A DNA stretch of 20,909 nucleotides from a virus: positions 1-20,909 of IMG/VR virus record IMGVR_UViG_3300025652_000692. One strand, given 5' to 3'. Both the position numbers and the translations under genes were made by a program. The stretch's first letter is position 1; every line of letters begins with the position of its first letter. Below, piece by piece: positions 5,265-13,261 of this stretch. Under the pieces are notes generated by a model. The model was not told where the DNA came from and did not search any database. It worked only from the letters and a program-made list of their open reading frames with translations.

Positions 5265-5426
5265 TCAGATTATATATGTTATATATATATACATAGTGTA
5301 TATATAGCATAGTGTAATATATAACATAGTGTATATATACATAGTGTAATATATAACATAAAGTATTATATTGCATAGTGTATATCATGTATAACATATA
5401 CATACATAATATCATATATAACTGAC
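5264..5426. repeat. AT-rich tandem repeat array enclosed by an inverted repeat
   Basis: CATAGTGTA occurs at 5292, 5308, 5325, 5340 and 5374, with a degenerate CATAAAGTA at 5357, giving a 15-17 bp period filled with ATATATA. The array is flanked by GTCAGATTATATATG (5264-5278) and CATATATAACTGAC (5413-5426), which are inverse complements except for one missing base. The block lies between the gene at 5031 and promoter P4. Confidence 0.8.
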
Positions 5427-5428
5427 AT

Positions 5429-5460
5429 ATATTCAGTTGGAATAAAGTAAAGTACAAAAA
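5429..5460 (+). promoter_or_regulatory. Variant promoter P4 before the structural genes
   Basis: TCAGTTGG at 5433-5440 is followed after 12 nt by TA at 5453, the same spacing as P1 and P3. The upstream TTTG is replaced by ATAT and the -7 box reads TACAAAAA instead of TAnnTTTG. The structural operon begins 23 nt after the box. This may be a promoter read with help from a phage factor that recognises the TCAGTTGG box; that is inference. Confidence 0.55.
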
Positions 5461-5483
5461 CCAATAAAACTATTAATTATAAT

Positions 5484-6200
5484 ATGGCACTAAAACAAAT
5501 CGAATTAGAAGTACCAACGACTCTATCTGACATTAAACTTTGGCAATACCAAAAGTATATGAAAGTGATAGAGCAGAACAAAACAGAGGATGCTGAAGAC
5601 ACAGAAAAAATAAATGATTTCTTAAATATGAAACTTGTAGAAATATTCTGTAATGTTTCACTAAGAGATGTAAGTAAGATACCTCTAAAAGAATATGAGA
5701 AGGTTTTAACAATATTAAACAAGGCATTTGAAGAGAAACCTAAACTTATACAGAGATTTGATTTGTTAGATGTAGATATGGGATTTGTGCCTAAACTAGA
5801 TGATATTACACTTGGTGAATATGTAGATATAGAAACTAATATTTCTGATTGGCAAAAAATGCACAAAGCTATGGCTGTATTGTACAGACCAGTGAATTTT
5901 AAGGCAAAAGACAAATATGGAATAGCACCTTACAAAGTAAACGAAGAAGTGCAAGAGTTAATGAAAGAGATGCCATTAGATGTGGCGATTAGTTCAATGG
6001 TTTTTTTTTACACTTTAGGGAAGGAGTTACTGGGAGCTATACCGAAATATTTGGAGCAACATCTGAAGAAAGAGGATATGCAACAGCTAGAGACGCATTT
6101 GGAAAAAAATGGGGTTGGTATCAATCAATTTATGCACTCGCTAAAGGAGATGTCAGGAACTTTAATACAGTTACCGAACTTCCACTCTACCAGTGTTTAA
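5484..6200 (+). CDS. Tail assembly chaperone, short form (gpG-like), 238 aa
   Basis: First gene of the virion block. A mostly helical soluble protein starting MALKQIELEVPTTLSDIKLWQYQKY, with a C-terminal part HSLKEMSGTLIQLPNFHSTSV. It matches in position and character the gpG-type chaperones that coat the tape measure during tail assembly and are absent from the virion; I recall homologues in flavobacterial phages. In the last 30 codons a second frame is also clearly coding (see the 5484-6271 entry). The first stop leaves 67 bp before the next ATG, all used by that second frame. Confidence 0.75.
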   Translation: MALKQIELEVPTTLSDIKLWQYQKYMKVIEQNKTEDAEDTEKINDFLNMKLVEIFCNVSLRDVSKIPLKEYEKVLTILNKAFEEKPKLIQRFDLLDVDMGFVPKLDDITLGEYVDIETNISDWQKMHKAMAVLYRPVNFKAKDKYGIAPYKVNEEVQELMKEMPLDVAISSMVFFYTLGKELLGAIPKYLEQHLKKEDMQQLETHLEKNGVGINQFMHSLKEMSGTLIQLPNFHSTSV

Positions 6201-6271
6201 ATTATTTAGCATTTGAAAAAGAAAAAACAGATATAGAACAACAAGAATTAAAAAAAGCATATAAGAGATGA
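5484..6271 (+). CDS. Tail assembly chaperone, -1 frameshift fusion (gpGT-like), 262 aa
   Basis: The -1 frame is open from 5993 to TGA at 6269-6271. It contains no ATG, GTG or TTG between the preceding stop (5990-5992) and 6110, so it cannot easily start by itself. From 6110 it reads WGWYQSIYALAKGD, then a 'VTELPLYQCLNYLAFEKEK' stretch, a sequence type typical of the T part of tail chaperones. Slippage at AAAAAAT (6104-6110) or at nine T (6001-6009) would give the same length, 262 residues. The TGA overlaps the next ATG. The fusion normally links the chaperone to the tail tube and tape measure. Confidence 0.75.
6104..6110 (+). other. Candidate -1 slippery heptamer A AAA AAT
   Basis: In the zero frame the bases are grouped A-AAA-AAT, which fits the X-XXY-YYZ rule, and the sequence after it becomes protein-like in the -1 frame. 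A second candidate, T-TTT-TTT within 6001-6009, lies 102 nt upstream. The downstream site is preferred because the zero frame still looks like real protein between the two sites. Confidence 0.6.
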
Positions 6272-6759
6272 CAAGTTTTTACGACATACTAGATAAACTT
6301 AAAACATACCTTCAAGGTAATACAAATGTTAATTCAGTTACTTTTGGAGATATATTTGAAGTGGACTTAGCTAAACAAACTATATTTCCATTATCACACA
6401 TAATTGTAAACGGATGTACGTTTCAAGACCATGTAGTTCAATTTAATCTACAGGTTATCTGTATGGATATTGTAAATGAGACAAAAGAAGATAAGAAAGA
6501 TTTAAATAACTATTTTCACGACATAAATAACAAACAAGATGTATTAAATACTCAGTTTGCTGTAGTCAATGGTTTACAATCAGCACTAAGAAGAGGAGAG
6601 TTGTTTTCTGATTTATTTCAAATAGATACAGATTATACTGCTAATATGTTTGAAGATAGGTTTGAAAATTTACTTGCTGGTTGGAGTTTAGATTTATCAA
6701 TCACAGTGGCAAATAATCAAATATCAGATATTAATGCTAATGGTCAATCTCCTTGCTAA
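6268..6759 (+). CDS. Tail terminator / tail completion-like protein, 163 aa
   Basis: ATG overlaps the TGA of the chaperone fusion. Sequence features are NSVTFGDIFEVDLAKQTIFPLSHIIVN in the N-terminal third, a central QVICMDIVNETKE, then NTQFAVVNGLQSALRRGEL and a C-terminal strand region FENLLAGWSLDLSITVANN. This is the layout I associate with tail-terminator or minor tail proteins of Bacteroidota phages: an alpha/beta fold that caps the tube at the head-proximal end. Assignment rests on position and recall, so it could be another neck protein. Confidence 0.55.
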   Translation: MTSFYDILDKLKTYLQGNTNVNSVTFGDIFEVDLAKQTIFPLSHIIVNGCTFQDHVVQFNLQVICMDIVNETKEDKKDLNNYFHDINNKQDVLNTQFAVVNGLQSALRRGELFSDLFQIDTDYTANMFEDRFENLLAGWSLDLSITVANNQISDINANGQSPC

Positions 6760-7346
6760 TGAGTTTTAGATTAAAAAATACAGAAGCTTTTTTAACTAGC
6801 TATGCTAATAAACTTATACGTTTGTCACGACTTGAAATAGAAAAACCTAGACAAAGAACATATAATAGTATAAAATTTGGAAGCAGAACATTAAACAAAC
6901 CTTTAGATTCATCAGGCAAATTAAAAGACAGTTTAAAGTTAGAAAAGAAAGTTGTGAGAAAAGGAGATTTCTTTCAGTTTAACGTAAAAGGTAATGCTTA
7001 CGGAGAAAAAGTTGATGAAGGAACTAAATCAGGAACAAGCCCATCTGTTTCTCAATTAGTTGCTTGGATAGACACAAAACCAGTAACGCTTCAAGATAGT
7101 AAAGGAAATAGTTTATCTAGTATTAGTCCTAAAGGAAAAAACAGAATAGCTAATCAAATAGCACAAAAAATAAAAAGAGAAGGAATAAAACCAACTAACT
7201 TTTTAACTGATTTAATAAATAAAGAAATAGATAACGTATTAGGCGTTGCTCCAGAAATTATAAAAGATATAAATATGGATTTAGATGGATTCATGAAAAA
7301 ACTAGGTTATAAAAAACAAGGAGACACCTTTAAATTACAAAAATAG
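6759..7346 (+). CDS. HK97-gp10-like neck / tail-completion protein, 195 aa
   Basis: ATG at 6759 in a TAATG overlap was chosen over an in-frame TTG two codons earlier. The central part, with SSGKLKDSLKLEKKV, strands ending in VKGNAYGEKVDEGTKSG, and then SQLVAWIDTKPV, matches the usual gp10 pattern (a strand pair, 'YG..VDeGT', then a W-containing helix). Such proteins join the head connector to the tail tube. The C-terminal third is helical and basic. Moderate confidence in the family, low confidence in the exact place in the virion. Confidence 0.6.
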   Translation: MSFRLKNTEAFLTSYANKLIRLSRLEIEKPRQRTYNSIKFGSRTLNKPLDSSGKLKDSLKLEKKVVRKGDFFQFNVKGNAYGEKVDEGTKSGTSPSVSQLVAWIDTKPVTLQDSKGNSLSSISPKGKNRIANQIAQKIKREGIKPTNFLTDLINKEIDNVLGVAPEIIKDINMDLDGFMKKLGYKKQGDTFKLQK

Positions 7347-7348
7347 AT

Positions 7349-8494
7349 ATGTCAACAATAATTAACACAAGAAGTCCATTTTATAAAAAAATAAGTAATG
7401 CATCTTTGTTTTCTGCCAAACTAGAGCTTTCTATTTGGACTGGAGAAATTGGAGATAAAACCAGTTCTGACAAAAAATATACATTAAAAAAACAAGCTAT
7501 AGGAAGCAATACTTATGTTTCTTTTGAATTAAGTAAGCTTATAAGAGATTATATGACTACTGAATACAACAATTATGCAACTGACACTTTATGGATAGAA
7601 ACTGTTTCTGTAATATACAATTCATCAGGAGGCACTGTATCTACAACTACGGAGAATTATTTAGCTATTGATGGTTATGGTTATTTTGAAAACGGTATAA
7701 ATCCTAGAACCGTAGAGTATTCTACACCTATGGTTTTACAAGACAATATTAATGTATATTATAATGATGGTTCTGATATTAAGATTCCTATATATGCTGA
7801 AGCTGCAACGGTAACAGCAGTTTTAGATACAGATGCTGGAGCTAACGTAAATTGGAATGAGGCAAATGATTTTTGGGACACTTATGATGTTAACTGGGGA
7901 GATGGGGATGAAGACCAAGAAATAACAGACAACGGAGACACTAATCAAAAAATACAATACTTAATACTTACTGATACTGAATATTTATCAGATGGAGATA
8001 CTGTAACAATATCTAGTACTAATGGTTCTTATTCAGATGTTGTTATAACTCTAAAAAAAGTGTGTGAACCTAAATATACTCCATTAAATATAATATTTTA
8101 TAATAAGTACGGAGCTTTACAAAACCTATGGTTCTTTAAGAAATCAGTAACAAACATAAACATAACCTCAGAGCAATTTAAAAATAATATTATTGATTTT
8201 GACAATAGTGGAGGCTCACCAACATATTCTTTATCTAAGCATCAAGAAAAGAAATTTATGGCTAACGGAAAAGAATCTATTACGATAAACACAGGATTCT
8301 ATGAAGAGTCGTTTAATGAAATAATAAGACAAATGATATTGTCTGAACAAGTATGGGTTTATGACGGTAATAATACTTTACCTATAAATCTTAAATCTAA
8401 CAGCTTGCAATTTAAGAAATCAGTAAATGATAAGTTAATATCATATACAGTTCAGTTTGATTATGCGTTTGATAAAATAAATAATATACAATAG
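7349..8494 (+). CDS. Probable distal tail / baseplate protein, 381 aa
   Basis: Beta-rich, without signal peptide. The N-terminal 150 residues read as a strand domain, then an unusually acidic stretch at residues about 160-198 (DTDAGANVNWNEANDFWDT..., GDGDEDQE) that might bind calcium. Then comes a C-terminal domain with NIIFYNKYGALQNLWFFKK, GKESITINTGFYEE and KLISYTVQFDYAFDK. I recall similar proteins before the large tail-tip gene in flavobacterial phages, without an experimental role. The stop overlaps the next start (TAGTG), so the two are coupled and probably act together. Confidence 0.55.
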   Translation: MSTIINTRSPFYKKISNASLFSAKLELSIWTGEIGDKTSSDKKYTLKKQAIGSNTYVSFELSKLIRDYMTTEYNNYATDTLWIETVSVIYNSSGGTVSTTTENYLAIDGYGYFENGINPRTVEYSTPMVLQDNINVYYNDGSDIKIPIYAEAATVTAVLDTDAGANVNWNEANDFWDTYDVNWGDGDEDQEITDNGDTNQKIQYLILTDTEYLSDGDTVTISSTNGSYSDVVITLKKVCEPKYTPLNIIFYNKYGALQNLWFFKKSVTNINITSEQFKNNIIDFDNSGGSPTYSLSKHQEKKFMANGKESITINTGFYEESFNEIIRQMILSEQVWVYDGNNTLPINLKSNSLQFKKSVNDKLISYTVQFDYAFDKINNIQ

Positions 8495-11229
8495 TGGAAC
8501 AACCAGTATTATACATAAAAGATAAAGACAATAATTATCAGCAGGCAGAAATGTTTAGTAATGAAACTATCAACATTACTTCTAAAATACAAGATGTAAA
8601 AGAACCAGAAAAAATATTTACTAACTTTACACAAGCTTTTAATATTCCTGCCTCTAAAGAAAATAACAAAATACTACAACACTGGTATAATAGCAGTATA
8701 GAAGATGGGTTTGACTATAGAATAAAAAAAGACGCAATACTTGAGGTTAATTATAGTCCGTTTAGAAGAGGCAAAATACAACTAAAAAAAGTTGTACTTA
8801 AAGATAATGTGCCTTTTTCTTATAACATTATATTTTATGGGAATACCATAAACCTTAAAGATTTAATGAAAGATGATGAGTTGCAACAACTAGATTATTT
8901 AGATAACTATAATCATGATTATAATGCTGGAAACGTATATTTAGGATTTCAAACTGGATTAACTTTAAATTCAGTTAACCACTCTGTTATATATCCTTTG
9001 ATTACGCATACTAAAAGATTATATTTTGATTCCTCAAGTTATATAAAATCAGGAACAGCAACAACAAACAGTGACAGTAAACTTGTTGATTCAACTGCTA
9101 ATTTTACAAGTGTTAATATAGGGGATTACGTTGTAAATACATCTAATAATACTACTGCATTAGTTACATTTGTATCATCATCAACTACAATAGCTCTAAG
9201 CGAGCATATTTTTGAAAATAATGATAATTATGAAATATATGAAAAAATACAATATAGTGGTAATTTATATTATGATAACACGCAATCTAAAAGAGGACTA
9301 TCTTATGTTGATATAAAACCAGCTATAAAATGTACTGAATTAATTACAGCAATAGAACAAAAATATAATATAGATTTTATAGGGAATTTTCTTACTAGTG
9401 ATGCGTTCAGTAATTTATATATGTGGCTACATAGAAATAAAGGAGGGTTAACTACAGAAGGAACACAAAGTAAAATAATTAGTGATTTAACAAGGTCTTC
9501 TGGCAGCACAAGCTTTGATGTAACAGATACTAATTGGACTTTTGACATTGTAGGACGAGGAAGAGAAGAATATAATTTTACTTTAGTTTTAGACATAAAA
9601 ACTGGTTATACAGATGTTAAATATAGTATAAAAGCTTATGATTCTATATCTAATGTTGTTATTGCAGAAATTAAAGATGTGACTAATGACAACAGTTTAA
9701 GTTGGGGAATAAGTTTTGATGAAGACATACCTTTAACTAATTATAATATAAAATGGACTGTAGAAGCAGAATCTACCGTATTCTTTACACCTACTTTAAC
9801 TTTAAATTATAAAGAGTATGATGATGGTCCTTCACAACCTGCAACTAATGATTTAACTGCTATATATGTAACTAGTCCTGCTGAAATAAACACTCTTAAT
9901 CAAATTATAGTTAAGGACCATCTGCCTAAAATAAAAGTTATTGATTTTCTAACTGGCATATTTAAGATGTTTAATTTAACTGCATATTATGAAGACAACT
10001 ATGCAAGTGCAAACTTTGGTAAAATAATTGTAGAAACTTTAGATGATTTCTATGCAAATGCTGTAAACAATCCATCTTCTGGTAGTTATGATATATCAAA
10101 ATATGTTAATATAGAAAAATCTACTATAGAAGCTCCTATAACCTATAAGACTATAAATTTTAAGTATAAAGAACCCAAAACGCTTATAGCAAAAGAACAT
10201 AAAGAAGAATTTAATGAAGTGTTTGGTGATGAAAGTTTTACGTTGTCTGGTTTGGATTCTGGAAAAACACACAAAGTTGAATTGCCTTTTGAACACATGA
10301 AATACGAAAGATTGTTTGATGAGAACAATGGAGATATTACAGAGATATTATGGGGATATGCAGCAGACGGTAAGTTTGATAGTGATATAGATGTTTATCC
10401 AGCAACAGGTGATTACGACCCTGTTTTAACTAATCCATTATTATTTTATGGCATTAGAGAAACTATGGTAGGAACAACTCAATATATAAACTGGATAGAT
10501 GTAGATAATATATCAAACAATCCTCCAAATAACATAACTAGATATTGGAGACCTAGTAATACTAATACTTCAGGACAAAGCATAGTTTTGTACAACTATA
10601 ATTCATCTTATAGTTCAAATGTAAATATTTATCCAGAATATACAATAAACTTTGACAATGAAATTGATGAATGGACTTTAACAGATTATAACGGTAACAC
10701 TAATTCATTATTTAGAAATTTCTATGGAAATTACATAAGAGATTTGTTTGACAAAAGAAAAAGAATATTAAAAATAGATAGCCACCTGTCTGAAGAGGTA
10801 TTAATTAATTATAACTTAAATGATAAGTTTATAATAAATAATAATGAATATACTATAAATCAAACAAGAACTAATTTTAATTCAGAAATAACAAACTTAG
10901 AACTTCTTAATGTATTGCCTCCAACATATTATGAAATACAATTATATTTTGGGTTTGGAAACAATCTTTGCGATACTGGAACTTTAGTTACTGTATATTC
11001 AGATGTAGCTTCAATATCTTTTGGTTCTGTAACTACAGGTAAAATTTATGCTAACAAATCTTTAACTGTATTTGCTCCTAATGGAAAATATGGCAACTCA
11101 AATAATTACGATAATTGGTATGCAGATGGTATGACCATGACAACTCCTTCTTATAGAAAACAAGGTTTTTGGCAATCTGAATTTGATGTAACCGTTTCAT
11201 ATCCTTTAACTTGTAGTGGAGGAGGATAA
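8494..11229 (+). CDS. Large tail-tip / baseplate hub protein, 911 aa
   Basis: Starts with GTG overlapping the previous TAG. The N-terminal domain (residues 1-130) contains NETINITSKIQDVKEPEKIF, FTQAFNIPASKENNKIL and YNIIFYGNTINLKDL, which I recall from large tail proteins of Bacteroidota phages. Residues about 186-249 form a compact inserted strand module (SGTATTNSDSKLVDSTANF ... DYVVNTSNN ... IFENNDNYEIY) seen in various phage tail proteins. The remaining 600 residues are beta-rich, and the C-terminus ends TCSGGG. Inferred role: baseplate hub or receptor-facing tail tip. It is the largest complete gene here and lies upstream, not downstream, of the tape measure. Confidence 0.6.
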   Translation: MEQPVLYIKDKDNNYQQAEMFSNETINITSKIQDVKEPEKIFTNFTQAFNIPASKENNKILQHWYNSSIEDGFDYRIKKDAILEVNYSPFRRGKIQLKKVVLKDNVPFSYNIIFYGNTINLKDLMKDDELQQLDYLDNYNHDYNAGNVYLGFQTGLTLNSVNHSVIYPLITHTKRLYFDSSSYIKSGTATTNSDSKLVDSTANFTSVNIGDYVVNTSNNTTALVTFVSSSTTIALSEHIFENNDNYEIYEKIQYSGNLYYDNTQSKRGLSYVDIKPAIKCTELITAIEQKYNIDFIGNFLTSDAFSNLYMWLHRNKGGLTTEGTQSKIISDLTRSSGSTSFDVTDTNWTFDIVGRGREEYNFTLVLDIKTGYTDVKYSIKAYDSISNVVIAEIKDVTNDNSLSWGISFDEDIPLTNYNIKWTVEAESTVFFTPTLTLNYKEYDDGPSQPATNDLTAIYVTSPAEINTLNQIIVKDHLPKIKVIDFLTGIFKMFNLTAYYEDNYASANFGKIIVETLDDFYANAVNNPSSGSYDISKYVNIEKSTIEAPITYKTINFKYKEPKTLIAKEHKEEFNEVFGDESFTLSGLDSGKTHKVELPFEHMKYERLFDENNGDITEILWGYAADGKFDSDIDVYPATGDYDPVLTNPLLFYGIRETMVGTTQYINWIDVDNISNNPPNNITRYWRPSNTNTSGQSIVLYNYNSSYSSNVNIYPEYTINFDNEIDEWTLTDYNGNTNSLFRNFYGNYIRDLFDKRKRILKIDSHLSEEVLINYNLNDKFIINNNEYTINQTRTNFNSEITNLELLNVLPPTYYEIQLYFGFGNNLCDTGTLVTVYSDVASISFGSVTTGKIYANKSLTVFAPNGKYGNSNNYDNWYADGMTMTTPSYRKQGFWQSEFDVTVSYPLTCSGGG

Positions 11230-11240
11230 AATAAAATATT

Positions 11241-11387
11241 ATGATAAAAAATATACTTGATTTATTAAATGCAGACGACTGGTACGGTGTAAGCGAAAAT
11301 GTAGAGATTGCAAAAGGTAAATATGCAGGAGTAAAAGACTTTGAACAAATGAAAGAACAACTAAAAAGATTAAGACATGGCAAGTAA
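11241..11387 (+). CDS. Small hypothetical protein, 48 aa
   Basis: ATG at 11241, 11 bp after the hub gene. The product MIKNILDLLNADDWYGVSEN continues KGKYAGVKDFEQMKEQLKR. Its end overlaps the tape-measure start by 11 bp, which suggests coupling. Function unknown. It could be a small tail-assembly factor. Confidence 0.6.
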   Translation: MIKNILDLLNADDWYGVSENVEIAKGKYAGVKDFEQMKEQLKRLRHGK

Positions 11388-13242
11388 AAAAATACTTATA
11401 CAAATACAAGTAGGTGCTAAAGATGCTAATATTGCCGTAGCTAATGTAGAAAAAGCTATGCAAGGTTTGAGTGATGCTCAAATTAAAGTTAATAAAAACA
11501 CAAAAAATAACACAGCATCAGCAGGTTTACATAACGCTATATTAATGGAATCAGGTCGTTTAGCATCTGACCTTAATTATGGTTTTACTGCTATAGCAAA
11601 CAACTTAGGTCAATTATTTAGTTTATTTCAAGCTAGTGCAAATAGTGCTGAAGGATTAGGTGCTGCGTTTAAAAAATTATTATCTGTACAAGCTTTATTT
11701 TTAATAGGAGGACAAATATTAATACAAAACTTAGATAAAGTTACAACTTTCTTTAAAGATGTAGTTTTTGGAATAGAAGATTTTGACAAAATATTTAATA
11801 AAGCATCTGATACAGTAAAAGAAGTTAATGGTAATTTTGAATTATATATAGCAACTTTAGAAGATGTTACAAAAAGTGAAGAAGAAAAAAAAATAGCTAT
11901 AGAAGAATTAAATGATGAATATCCTGATTATATAGATAGCTTGCAAAAAGCAAATGTTACATTAGAAGATGTTAAAAACAAAACTAAAGCTGCAAGTATT
12001 CAAAACGATTTATATAGAGATTCTATAATGGAACTTGCAATAGCCAGAGCAGCAGAAAATGAAATAGAAAAAATATCATCAGAAATACTACAAGCTGAAA
12101 TAGATTTAAAGAATGACCAGCTTGAACTAGGATTTAAAACTGAAAGTCAAGTAAAAGAAAGAATAAAACTATTAGATGAGCTTATAGCTGCTGAAAAATT
12201 AGAGAAAAAACAAGTAAGTGATGCCACTGATGCTTATGGTGGATTGGGTGCTGCTGGAGCAAACTTAACTAAATCAATGACAAGCACTTTGGCTGGGTAT
12301 GAAGCAGAAAAAGCTGCTTTAGAAGGAACAGCTAAAGCTTATGGTGGATTAAGTGAAAGTATAACTGAAAGAATTGATAGATTAAAAGAAGAAAGGGAAA
12401 GATATTTAGATTTTGTAAATTTGAGAAAAACACAAGTAAAAGAAGATGTTGCTGTTGAAGATGAATATACTAAAACTAAAATAGGAAATGTAGATAAAGA
12501 AATAGCTGCAATTAAAGCTTTAGGTAATATTAGAAGTAAGTTCTTTAAGAAAAACCAACAACAAGACGTTAAAGATAAAGAAACTGCTTTAGAAAAATCT
12601 GAATTACAAAGAATACAAGCATTAGCTGAAGTAGATGCTATAGAAGGCAATGAAATAGCTAAAAGACAAGCAAGGTTAGAAATAAATGCTTTTTATGATA
12701 AAAAAGATATAGAAGCGGCTAAAGAAACACAAGAAGCAAAAGAAGAAATTGATAAGCTTGAAGCAGAATCTAAACTTGAAGCATTAGATAACATTGGTAA
12801 AGGATTAATGTCGGCAGCAAAAATAGCTGGTGAATCTACTGGTGCAGGAAAGGCATTAGCTGTTGCAGGAACTTTATTTTCAACTTATTCAGCAGCACAA
12901 AAAGCTTATGAAAGTCAATTAGTACCTCTTGACCCAACCTCACAAGGTAGAGCAATTATAGCGGCAGCTGCTGCCACACTTGCTGGGTTGGCAAATGTAA
13001 AAGCAATTTTGTCTGTAAAAGCAAAGGGAATGAAAGAAACTTCTGTAACAGGAGGTGCGGCAAGACCAGTTTCAGTACAGGCACCTGACTTTAATGTGGT
13101 AGGACAAGGAAGTGCTAATCAACTAGGTCAAGTTATAAGCGGACAATTTGGACAACCATTGAGAGCTTATGTAGTAAGTGGAGACATAACATCAGCTCAA
13201 GAATTAGATAGAAGTATAACAACAGGAGCAACAATAGGTTAA
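11377..13242 (+). CDS. Tail tape measure protein, 621 aa
   Basis: Long and mostly helical, with a hydrophobic segment at about residues 95-120 (LLSVQALFLIGGQILIQ), extended Lys/Glu coiled coils in the middle, and a C-terminal Ala/Gly-rich membrane-like region (GKALAVAGTLFSTYSAAQ; AAAAATLAGLANVKAIL). These are hallmarks of siphovirus tape measures. The N-terminal 'AILMESGRLASDLNYGFTAI' also fits. It sets tail length and passes into the host envelope at DNA entry. At about 0.15 nm per residue it predicts a tail near 90 nm. A head protease gene, not tail-tip genes, follows it. Confidence 0.85.
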   Translation: MASKKILIQIQVGAKDANIAVANVEKAMQGLSDAQIKVNKNTKNNTASAGLHNAILMESGRLASDLNYGFTAIANNLGQLFSLFQASANSAEGLGAAFKKLLSVQALFLIGGQILIQNLDKVTTFFKDVVFGIEDFDKIFNKASDTVKEVNGNFELYIATLEDVTKSEEEKKIAIEELNDEYPDYIDSLQKANVTLEDVKNKTKAASIQNDLYRDSIMELAIARAAENEIEKISSEILQAEIDLKNDQLELGFKTESQVKERIKLLDELIAAEKLEKKQVSDATDAYGGLGAAGANLTKSMTSTLAGYEAEKAALEGTAKAYGGLSESITERIDRLKEERERYLDFVNLRKTQVKEDVAVEDEYTKTKIGNVDKEIAAIKALGNIRSKFFKKNQQQDVKDKETALEKSELQRIQALAEVDAIEGNEIAKRQARLEINAFYDKKDIEAAKETQEAKEEIDKLEAESKLEALDNIGKGLMSAAKIAGESTGAGKALAVAGTLFSTYSAAQKAYESQLVPLDPTSQGRAIIAAAAATLAGLANVKAILSVKAKGMKETSVTGGAARPVSVQAPDFNVVGQGSANQLGQVISGQFGQPLRAYVVSGDITSAQELDRSITTGATIG

Positions 13243-13261
13243 TTATTAAAACAAATTCAAT

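Noticed and set aside
5264-5426. CRISPR-like array
   Set aside because: Repeat units are only about 9 bp with 6-8 bp AT filler, and no spacers of constant length or cas genes are present.
5146-5457. Minus-strand open frame of about 100 codons across the AT-rich repeat block
   Set aside because: Its Tyr/Ile/Met-rich product is a by-product of the ATATAC/CATAGTGTA repeats, and it runs antisense through a small gene and promoter P4.
5477-5914. Minus-strand open frame of 145 codons opposite the tail chaperone gene
   Set aside because: It lies wholly antisense to a well-supported gene in a phage region where all genes run on the + strand. Its Ser/Phe/Ile-rich content is typical of a reverse shadow.
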